Below, piece after piece: positions 11,840 through 19,640 of a DNA stretch of 64,000 bases. Below the pieces are notes generated by a model. That model worked only from the letters and a program-made list of their open reading frames with translations. It did not search any database and was not told where the DNA came from. The position numbers were made by a program, and so were the translations under genes. The stretch comes from Notamacropus eugenii (taxonomy: Eukaryota > Chordata > Mammalia > Diprotodontia > Macropodidae): positions 547,458,205 to 547,522,204 of the forward strand of contig NC_092872.1 in assembly GCF_028372415.1 (NCBI RefSeq), read 5' to 3'. The first letter of the stretch is position 1. Every line of letters starts with the position of its first letter.

Positions 11840-13460
11840 TGCTTGCACCCAGAAATACATAATAAATGATTCTTTAAAGGAATGTAGGGATTCCGTCACT
11901 TTGTTGCATGGAGGCATCCTAGGATAGGAGAGAGAGTTTTTCTGGAAAATGGGCTAGATATGCCACCTAGTGGGATTTTATGAGAACTACAGAAGAGTGA
12001 TAATACTTCAGGTTGGAGGACAGAAACAGACTGGCAATACAGATTGAGAACTTCAGAGAACTGTCAGCGACAGCCACTGCTAACTGCCAGCTGTGAAGAG
12101 CTGCACTAGGCTACATGCAGTGAGGCAACACCTACTAGTAGTCCTTCCTAGTGTATCGCTCTAAGCCCCCAGCTATGCAGATGTCTGGGGAAGGCTGCTT
12201 ATTTATAAGGCACGGATACTTTCCTTGAACTATTTTTTTCCCCCAGCATGAAAGTAAATACTGTATCCCCTGAGCATGTGATTTTTACAGGGGAAGGTTT
12301 TGACAGTTATTGAGTTTCTTGTATTTTCAGGGTAGGGGCAATAAACTGAAGAGTTCTCATGGTTTGTTAGAAAGAGTTGACTCTGACAACTGCTACCTCC
12401 AGGACCTTGATCAGGTCCTTAAAGCCCTCATACACAGGTTTCCAAACCTGCAAAATGATGAGGGTGGGACTAGATGATTGCTAAATTATCTTCTGGCTTT
12501 AAATCTATGATCTCATAAATTATAACTGGGCCTTTTGTGTCATGTGAAAGATTCTGACATAAAAGTTACATAAATAAATATAGCAAAAACTGATAAAAAG
12601 AAATAAACATAATTTTAAAGAATAAACTATTTCCCTCCCACAGGAACTGTGGCCACATGGTTTTCATGGCCTATGGAGGTGAGGAAGAGGTTTTAGCTGG
12701 GAAGTTCACATGCAATCACATGCAAGTAAGCAGATATTGGAAATACATGTTTAGGAACTAAAAAAGCCAGGCAAAAAAAGGATGTCTGAAGCAAAACTCA
12801 AGTTCAGTAGCTATAACTGCCATTCAGGAAGATGAATTGACTTAAGATTGTTCCAAGGTAGATTTCAAAACTCAGGAATCTAGGGGCCTATATCACTTAT
12901 ACAACAAAATGTTGAATCAGAAAAAGAAAATTTAAATTTGCTGCTCATACTGCTGCATTGGTGTATGCGAAATTTTATTTCTTTAGCTTTCCTTGAATTT
13001 CCTTAAACTGAGGGTTCCCACTGCCACCCTATCACATTGCAGGCAGCTGTAGACACAGAGAAATTCTCATACCTGGCAAAGAAGATGGAATCAGACTGCC
13101 AATCAATACTGCTACTAGGTCCTGTTAGGCTTTCTTACCAAAAGCTCACAGAATTACAGAGATTTAGAGCTAGACAAGATCTCAGCAGTCATATAGTCCA
13201 ACCAGTCACATAGTCCAAAAATATAGTCATATAGCCCTTTTTTACTGGAAAAAAGAATCCTCACTCTAGCACACCTGGCAACTGGTCATCAACCTTTGAA
13301 AAGTTTGAAAAATTCCCAGGAGGGGAACCCACCTCCCTCTGAGTCTGCCCCTTTTACTCCTGGATAGCACTAATTGTTATGAAGTCTTCAGTCTCTCCCT
13401 ATCTATTGTCTCTTTTTCTGCTGCCTACAAACATGCTATTTCTCCCCCATTCTGTTTTCT
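11840..13460. other. Intergenic, no gene seen
   Basis: I see no exon-like segment. 13140-13240 carries a diverged 'gagctagacaagatctcagcagtcatatagtccaacc' repeat that also appears near 46150. The rest has no feature I can support. Confidence 0.45.
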
Positions 13461-13464
13461 TTTT

Positions 13465-13775
13465 GACTGGGGTGGGGAGCAGAGGAAATTGGGATTAAGT
13501 AACTTGCCTAGAATCATAGAGCTAGTAAGGTTGGATTTGAACTTAGATGCTCCTGACTCCAGGGCCAGTGCTCTAATGAACCACCTAACTGCACCTCCTC
13601 CATTCTTTAAAAAAAAAAACAAACCAAAAAAGCAGACCCTCACTTGATTCTCATATCACCACTATCACCCTATGTCTTTCCTTCCCTTCTTGGCTAAACT
13701 CTTTAAAAAAGCTGTCTACACCTGGTGCCTCTACTTCTTCTCTCACTAACTTCTAAATCCTAAATGTCTAGGAGG
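13465..13775 (+). mobile_element. L2 ORF2 fragment with adjoining antisense SINE
   Basis: 13490-13600 is the complement of the tRNA-headed SINE ('ttaagtaacttgcctagaatcatagagctag...'). 13636-13775 continues as sense L2 ORF2-region DNA ('accctcacttgattctcatatc...ctaaactctttaaaaaagctgtctac'), the same segment as 53160-53270 in the larger L2 copy. The pieces lie side by side, and the insertion junction is not resolved. Confidence 0.6.
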
Positions 13776-14649
13776 AATAATTTTTAGTTCCAAGCAATGT
13801 CACTGTTCCTTAATAGGGAAGGAGTGCTCTAAGCTGTATATCCAATGGCTTGACTCCCTTTCCACCAAATGCCAGTTACACACAGTAAATAACAAATAAA
13901 CTCGTTTATCCAAGCTGAGAAGAAACAGAAATCAGAAAAGTTTTACAGATTTTAATATACAGGTAATACAGGTAAATGAGCTTTCCTATTGGGAATGAGA
14001 TATCTCTGTTCAACAGAGATTCAGAGAGAATCCCTAATCTCACACAAGTAGAAATTCCCCAGTCTCTAGCATAGTAAACTGGGAAATGGAAATCTGGAGG
14101 TTTTGGCTCCTCTACATGTTGGCTTCTTCCTGAAGTCTTTCTCTTTCTTCAGGAACTTCTCCATGAAGAGATCCTGGAACCTCAAATGTTCTCTTTTGAA
14201 AGTGGAAAACAGAAAACTAAGGGTTTTTTTCTTTCAAACTCTTGCACTCTGCTCCTCATGTATCAAGTTCATTCTCCATCAGTAACAAATCTTATACAAA
14301 TAGGCTTGAGTCCCAGGTTATAAGAGAGATACTTTTATCAGCCTGGCAAGTAGATAGAATTTGAGGGAAAATGTGGTTGTGAACTTAGAGCCAGAGAGAA
14401 AGAATATGTAAGAGAAATCAAAATGTTGCCACTGGACTGAGAGTCTAAAGATTTGAACAAAATCAAAGGAAGTTCTATGTGGGCCTTCTCTATTTGCTTT
14501 TTACTCCTTTTGGTTTGGTTGTCAGGACATGTGTAAGAAAGTCACGTTCATATTACCTTTCTCATTGCTAGTATCTCTCTAAACTTCTCTTCTGTCTTGC
14601 ACTAGGAAATAAAGTTGCTCCTTATGCATTCCAAATTCTGTGTCATATT

Positions 14650-15150
14650 TGATTTGAGGTAATTCCATTTTGAGTTGCAATCCTTTTAAAAATAGTTGAT
14701 ATTTTTTGTTATTATGTCATTTATATTTCCTACTGTGTTCATTTTTCCACTCCTTCCCAAAGAGTTTTCCTTTACATTAAAATATAAGGAAAGGAAAAAA
14801 ATTTCAAAAAACTAGTCTATATTTCAAAAAAGTCTGACATTATATGAAATACCCCACACCCCTGGTTTCCCATTTCTGTAAAGGAGACAGAGAGAAGAAG
14901 TGTCTTCTCATATGTTTTCTTTGGGACCAGTCAAACTTGGTCATTATTACCCACAGTATTTAATTTGATTATTTTGTTATTATTTTTGCCCTGATATACA
15001 TTGTCACAGTTATTTTATATATATAGTTCCTAGTTCTGCTCATTTCACTTTGCATAGGATCACATAAGTCTTTTCATGCTTCTCTATATTTATTACATGT
15101 TTCTTTTGGCACAGTGATATTCCAGTCATCCCTTTTTAAGGAACAAACCA
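14650..15150 (-). mobile_element. L1 3' end, antisense, old
   Basis: Diverged copy of the antisense L1 3' region. The clearest marker is 'gttctgctcatttcactttgcataggatcacataagtctttt' (15034), equivalent to 'ttctgctcctttcactcagcatcagatcatataagtc' in the better-kept L1 at 38670. Confidence 0.6.
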
Positions 15151-15507
15151 GATCTACATCAAGTGGAGCATGACTTGTAATAACAGAGAGCTGCATCCTC
15201 AAACCAGTGCCATGGCCCATCAATTCAATGCAAATGATTAAATATTTGTTTAGTGTCTACTGAGTTCAAGGCATTATGCTAAGCACTAGGGATATAAGGA
15301 TTAAAAAGAAATTGTCTTAAAGTTACATTCCTTGACTCCTTTGTAAGACCCATTTGTTATAAATGGGAGCTGGTATAATGAGTAGAGGGAAAAAAACACA
15401 TTATTAGTCCTCTCTCATTCCAAGGAGCCATAAGGTAATAAGTTGTCCACGAACAATGATAATATTGGCAAGAATTGTTGGGCAAATGGGCTTCTAATTA
15501 TTTTCAA

Positions 15508-15735
15508 GGGAGCTAAGGTACAGTGGATAAGGTACTAGGTCTGGAGTCAGGAAGACCTGAGTTCCAATCTGGCCTCAGACATTTACTGTGAGACTCTGGG
15601 CAAATCATTTAACCTCTGCCTCAGTTTTCTCATCTGGAAAATAGGGATAATAATTACACTTACTTCCCAGGGTTTTGTGAGGATCAAATGAGATAATAAT
15701 TACAAAGCAGTTAGCACAGTTTTAGCTACACACAA
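15508..15735 (+). repeat. tRNA-headed CORE/MIR-type SINE
   Basis: Sense, nearly complete: head 'gctaaggtacagtggataaggtactaggtctggagtcaggaagacctgagttc', core 'cctcagttttctcatctgg', tail 'gtgaggatcaaatgagataataattacaaagcagttagcaca'. Confidence 0.85.
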
Positions 15736-15740
15736 ATTTG

Positions 15741-15747
<7 letters not shown>

Positions 15748-15785
<38 letters not shown>
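15748..15785. repeat. (TA)n microsatellite
   Basis: Pure TA run directly after the SINE at 15508-15735, in the usual position for a microsatellite grown from a SINE tail. It makes the Tyr/Ile stretch of a spurious forward frame at 15740. Confidence 0.95.
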
Positions 15786-15788
<3 letters not shown>

Positions 15789-16079
15789 CCTTGATGATGA
15801 TGATTCCTACAACTAGATCAGTGTTCTGTCACGGTAATTTTCAAATTCATCTCTCCTCTAAACAAAAAGGTCTCATATGCATCAAAAATATCCATTGTTA
15901 TACTTTTGTGGTAGCAAAAACCTGGGAAAAAGAAAATGGAAATGGCCAAACACGGTTATTAAGTATTTGAGGCAAGATTCGGTTGAAAACTCCAAATTTA
16001 GCGTCATATTTACTGTCCTAGGACCCTTATGACTAATGGAGCCTTCTTTAATCACTTCAATTGTCAGCTTGCTCCCCTA

Positions 16080-16395
16080 CTCAAGTTAACTTGTTTCTAC
16101 TCATTTCTGTACATGTATCTTCTAGTAGAATGTTGTTTGTCATTCTTGAAGAGGACTATGACATCAGGAAAGTGATGCCATGACTTGCAAATGAATTAGA
16201 TTTAAGTGAGGGAGGACTGTGCAAAGTCATCAGTCTCACTTTCTTTTCCTGAGTCTTCTGGATCCAGTGGTAAGGTATGATGACTGGAGATGGCCTTCTC
16301 CCAGTAGAATATAAAGTACTTGAAGGAAAGGGCTGTCTTTATATTCCCAGAATTTTACACCAAGGTGCTTAATAAATGTTTGGTGAATTTAATTG
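16080..16395 (+). mobile_element. L2 3' end split by a SINE
   Basis: Sense L2 3' end: left part to about 16131 ('tctagtagaat'), right part from 16303 ('agtagaatataaagtacttgaaggaaagggctgt...ccaaggtgcttaataaatgtttggtga'). The two halves join into one normal L2 end when the SINE at 16132-16302 is removed. Confidence 0.8.
16132..16302 (-). repeat. RTE-tailed SINE inserted in L2
   Basis: The plus strand reads 'tcattcttgaagaggactatgacatcagg...gagggaggactgtgcaaagtcatc...gatccagtgg', the complement of the RTE-type SINE tail. It is flanked by the direct repeat AGTAGAAT at 16124-16131 and 16303-16310, an 8-bp target-site duplication. Confidence 0.82.
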
Positions 16396-16584
16396 AATTC
16401 ATAGGGATAAACGTTAAGTCCTGTACTTGATGGCAGAGTCAAATTTGTATGCCTAGAGAAACTTGACTAGAAAATAGTACATACTTTACACAATTACAAC
16501 AATGACAATAAAACAACCCTAGGCATTTTAATGGATTGCAAGGTTACTTTCTCTACCCCCAAAACAAAACCCTTATATGATCTT

Positions 16585-16825
16585 TTTGTTGTAATTCAGT
16601 CATTTTCAGTCATGTCTGACTCTCTGTGATCCCATCTGGGATTTTCTTTGTAAAGATACTGGAGTGGTTTGCCATGCCTTCTCCCGCTTATTTTATAGAT
16701 GAGGAAACTGAAGCAAACAGGGTTAAGTGACTTGTCCAAGGTCACACAGTAGGTATGTGAGGCCAGATCCGAACTCAGGAAGTTGAATCTTCCTGACTCC
16801 AGGTCCAGCACCTTGTTCACCACAT
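16585..16825 (-). repeat. RTE-tailed tRNA SINE
   Basis: Near full-length complement: 'gttgtaattcagtcattttcagtcatgtctgactctctgtgatcccatctgggattttc', 'ctggagtggtttgccatgcc', 'gttaagtgacttgtccaaggtcacacagtagg', 'cctgactccaggtccagcacc'. Same family as the copies at 4868 and 32996. The reverse ORF at 16596-16823 is its by-product. Confidence 0.88.
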
Positions 16826-16844
16826 CAAGTGTCTTCTTGATGTG

Positions 16845-16990
16845 ATGTGTTCATCCTTAGTTTTCAAAGAGGACCATGACATCAGAGAAATGGTGACATG
16901 ACATGCATTTGACTTTGTTTTGAGTGAGGGAGGGCTGTGCAAGGTCACTAGCCTCACTTTCTCCTCCTGAGTCTTTTGGATAACAATGTG
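16845..16990 (-). repeat. RTE-tailed SINE fragment
   Basis: 'ttcatccttagttttcaaagaggaccatgacatcagagaaatgg...gagtgagggagggctgtgcaaggtcac', the same tail type as the copy at 10095, truncated after about 140 bp. Confidence 0.8.
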
Positions 16991-17109
16991 ATGTTAGCCT
17001 GTAGTAATAGAATTTAGCATCTGAAGCAAGGAAGGTGTTAGTCCTACCACTCTCTGCCCTGGTCATACCACACACCTAGGTAGCTTAGTGCTAGTCACTT
17101 CATTTTAGG

Positions 17110-17315
17110 AGGTCCATTGACAAGATAGGGTACCCAGAAGAAGGTGATCAAGATGGCTGAAAGGGATAGAGGCAATGCCACATTAGGTAAGATTGAAGGA
17201 AATGAAAATGTTGAGCCTGGAGAAGGCTTAGGTGGTTGTCTTCAAGTATTTGGAGATCTGCCATGTGGAAAGGGATTTAGACTTGTTCTACTTGGTGCCA
17301 GAAGACAGAACTGTG
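17110..17315 (+). mobile_element. L3/CR1-type LINE 3' fragment
   Basis: Sense: 'gatcaagatggctgaaaggg', 'gttgagcctggagaaggcttagg', 'tcttcaagtatttggagatctgccatgtgg', 'ttagacttgttctacttgg'. This order is characteristic of mammalian L3/CR1 LINE 3' regions. The 94-codon forward frame at 17144 lies wholly in it. Confidence 0.65.
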
Positions 17316-17439
17316 ACCAGATGGATATATGTGCGTATGTATACACACACACGAGTGCATGTATACCTATGTATGCATGTATATCTATACACAAAGTAGA
17401 TGTACTATATATAGTATATACGTATTAGCTGAACGTGTA

Positions 17440-17476
17440 CACATTCGTCCTTCCCATTAGAATACAAGCTTCTTGA
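17440..17476 (+). mobile_element. L2 3' end, left part
   Basis: 'cttcccattagaatacaagcttcttga' is the standard L2 phrase before 'gggcagggact'. The rest of this L2 resumes at 18883 after an L1 insertion. Confidence 0.6.
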
Positions 17477-18882
17477 TTGATGTAGAATTTAGTGAGCAGA
17501 TCCACGAGAACAACTTGGAAAGACTTCAGCTCTCATCAGTACGATGGCCAGCTACAGGTCCAGAGCCCCCACGACTCAGCGCGCTGCCTCTGCCCCGGAG
17601 CACCCGTGGCTCCAGAGCACCCGTGGCTCCAGAGCCCCCACGACTCAGCGCGCTGCCTCTGCCCCGGAGCACCCGTGGCTCCCGAGCACCCGTGACTCCA
17701 GAGCACCCGTGGCTCCAGAGCCCCCACGACTAAGCGTGCTGCCCCTGCCCCGGAGCACCCGTGGCTCCAGAGCCCCCACGACTCAGCGCGCTGCCCCTGC
17801 CCCGGAGCACCTGTGGCTCCAGAGCCCCCACGACTCAGCGCGCTGCCCCTGCCCCGGAGCACCCGTGGCTCCAGAGCACCCACGACTAAGCGTGCTGCCC
17901 CTGCCCCAGAGCACCCGTGGCTCCAGAGCACCCGTGACTCCAGAGCACCCGTGGCTCCAGAGCCCCCACGACTCAGCGCGCTGCCCCTGCCCCGGAGCAC
18001 CCGTGGCTCCAGAGCACCCACGACTAAGCGTGCTGCCCCTGCCCCAGAGCACCCGTGGCTCCAGAGCACCCGTGGCTCCAGAGCCCCCACGACTCAGCGC
18101 GCTGCCCCTGCCCCGGAGCACCCGTGGCTCCAGAGACCCCACGACTCAGCGCGCTGCCTCTGCCCGGAGCACCCGTGGCTCCCGAGCACCCGTGACTCCA
18201 GAGCACCCGTGGCTCCAGAGCCCCCACGACTCAGCGCGCTGCCCCTGCCCCGGAGCACCCGTGGCTCCAGAGCACCCACGACTAAGCGTGCTGCCCCTGC
18301 CCCAGAGCACCCGTGGCTCCAGAGCACCCGTGGCTCCAGAGCCCCCACGACTCAGCGCGCTGCCCCTGCCCCGGAGCACCCGTGGCTCCAGAGCCCCCAC
18401 GACTCAGCGCGCTGCCCCTGCCCCGGAGCACCCGTGGCTCCCGAGCACCCGTGACTCCAGAGCACCCGTGGCTCCAGAGCCCCCACGACTAAGCGTGCTG
18501 CCCCTGCCCCGGAGCACCCGTGGCTCCAGAGCACCCGTGGCTCCAGAGCACCCGTGACTCCAGAGCACCCGTGGCTCCAGAGCCCCCACGACTCAGCGCG
18601 CTGCCTCTGCCCCGGAGCACCCGTGGCTCCGGAGCACCCGTGGCTCCCGAGCACCCGTGGCTCCAGAGCACCCGTGGCTCCAGAGCCCCCACGACTCAGC
18701 GCGCTGCCCCTGCTCTGACGCAGAGCTGAGGTCTCGATGCAGAATGACACACACCTTTTAGGAAATAAGCCCTGTTTGACTCTGCATATGTTAAAAGGGT
18801 TATTCTTCGCTTTCTTTTTTTAGACAAAAAACACAAAGGCTTGAATAATTTTAAAAAAAGAACTATTGTGGGGGGACAAAAG
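17477..18882 (+). mobile_element. L1 3' end carrying a minisatellite
   Basis: The left part (17477-17562) matches the sense L1 3' region: a 'tgatgtagaatttagtgagcagatcc' segment like the one at 49450-49480, then 'aacaacttggaaagacttcagctctcatcag' and 'ggtccagag'. The right part (18719-18882) continues in L1 order: 'tgcagaatgacacacacctttt', 'gactctgcatatgttaaaagggtta', T-rich sequence, and an A-rich end near 18840-18862. About 60 bp expected between the two parts are replaced by the tandem array. Flanking L2 sequence on both sides shows the whole block came in as one L1 insertion. The L1 assignment rests on remembered marsupial L1 ends plus comparison inside the window. Confidence 0.65.
17563..18718 (+). 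repeat. GC-rich composite minisatellite (35-bp and 17-bp units)
   Basis: I parse the array as 17 long units of 35 bp (starting GAGCCCCCACGACTCAGCGC and ending CCCCTGCCCCG) and 33 short units of 17 bp (GAGCACCCGTGGCTCCA). 17x35 plus 33x17 is 1156 bp, which matches the span. Variants recur: long units with ACTAAGCGTG, short units with GTGACTCC, and one 34-bp long unit near 18135. Each long unit plus short unit holds about five CpGs. Because 35 and 17 are not multiples of three, frames drift and several long frames stay open on both strands (337 codons at 17544-18557 plus; 184 codons at 17536-18090 minus). These frames are composition artefacts unless transcription is shown. Confidence 0.97.
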
Positions 18883-18965
18883 CATGTAAACTTCTGGAGG
18901 GAAAGGACAGGGACCATTTTCTCGTTTTCTTGTATCGCCAATGCTTATCAAACGTTTGCCCGTTT
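18883..18965 (+). mobile_element. L2 3' end, right part
   Basis: 'catgtaaacttctggagggaaaggacagggaccattttc...tgtatcgccaatgctta' is the end of the L2 whose left part stops at 17476. 17461-17476 and 18883-18898 look like a diverged target duplication (AAGCTTCTTGA against AAACTTCTGGA). Confidence 0.65.
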
Positions 18966-19044
18966 AAGAATACAGGCTGTCAGACCTGGGGTGGACCTTG
19001 GTACACAGAACGCCAGAGCTAAATAATGGAGCTTCTGGAGATAA

Positions 19045-19115
19045 CAACTACAAGAGCTAACGTTTACGTGCTGCCTGCTATGTGCCAAGCACTGTCCTCA
19101 CCGTACAAACCCTGC
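19045..19115. repeat. Short SINE/MIR fragment
   Basis: 'acgtgctgcctgctatgtgccaagcactgtcctca' matches the 'ctactatgtgccaggcactgtgcta' segment of the widespread SINE. Confidence 0.5.
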
Positions 19116-19342
19116 TATTTTTTTTTTATAGAAAAGTGACCGCCCATCTCCGCGTCCCTTTTTTTTAAGGGGTCAAACGTCTCTAACCTAGGATGGACCA
19201 CTGTCTGTGCAGGGTCTGGCCGCCTGAGAACCTCCTACTGAGGAAAAAAGAGAGCGGGAAGCCCCCTTTCCAGGCCCACGGAGCCTCAAACTAGAGGTAA
19301 GAAAGGAAAAACGTTAGCTTTCCTAGCCCGCAGCGAAATGAC

Positions 19343-19353
19343 TGCGCCTGCGC
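19343..19353 (+). promoter_or_regulatory. NRF1-like site
   Basis: TGCGCCTGCGC fits the NRF1 consensus (GCGC-M-TGCGC type) with at most one deviation. NRF1 is a common activator of housekeeping CpG-island promoters. Binding is inferred. Confidence 0.6.
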
Positions 19354-19473
19354 GTAGTAAGCAACGCGAAAGGGGGCGGGGCAGCAAGGAGGCGTTTCTT
19401 TCCGTTTTCTCCGCCTTCTTTCGTCCTACAGCAACCGCTTCCGCTTCCGCTTCCGCTGGCTGGCTCTCTGAGG

Positions 19474-19487
19474 CCGGAAGTGCGTCA
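19474..19487 (+). promoter_or_regulatory. ETS plus CRE-like composite site
   Basis: CCGGAAGTG is an excellent GABPA/ELK-type ETS site. It overlaps TGCGTCA, a CRE-like half-site, about 90-100 bp before the ATG. ETS-CRE composites often mark transcription start sites of TATA-less promoters. Confidence 0.65.
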
Positions 19488-19543
19488 TAGGAGCGCGCCC
19501 GCCGTCGCAGCTCGTGCGCTGCGCTGAGAACTTTCAGACCTGC

Positions 19544-19588
19544 ATGCTGGAGGTGCGGGCGAGAAAGACCCACCATGCAGGTCTCTAA
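19544..19588 (+). other. Upstream ORF overlapping the NOL10 start
   Basis: An ATG at 19544, 31 nt before the NOL10 ATG and in another frame, opens a 14-codon frame ending at TAA 19586-19588, inside the NOL10 coding sequence. Its context is weak (T at -3, C at +4), while the main ATG has A at -3 (CCACCATGC), so leaky scanning is expected. It matters only if the transcript starts upstream of 19544. Confidence 0.6.
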
Positions 19589-19640
19589 CCTCAATGAAGT
19601 GAAGATTTACAGCCTGAGCTGCGGCAAATCCCTCCCTGAG
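19575..19640 (+). CDS. NOL10: NOL10 coding exon 1 (residues 1-22)
   Basis: Encodes MQVSNLNEVKIYSLSCGK and the following SLPE. The start codon sits in CCACCATGC, a good Kozak context. The donor GAG|gtgagt is near-consensus. It ends in phase 0. The 5'UTR boundary is unknown. Confidence 0.97.

Noticed and set aside
1-17460. Exons of the upstream divergent gene expected from human synteny (ATP6V1C2, from memory)
   Set aside because: No minus-strand segment with conserved protein sequence and splice sites was found; any such gene probably starts outside the window.
17544-18557. 337-codon forward open frame as a repeat protein gene
   Set aside because: It is entirely the GC-rich minisatellite inside an L1 3' end. 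Other frames and the opposite strand are also open, and composition explains it.
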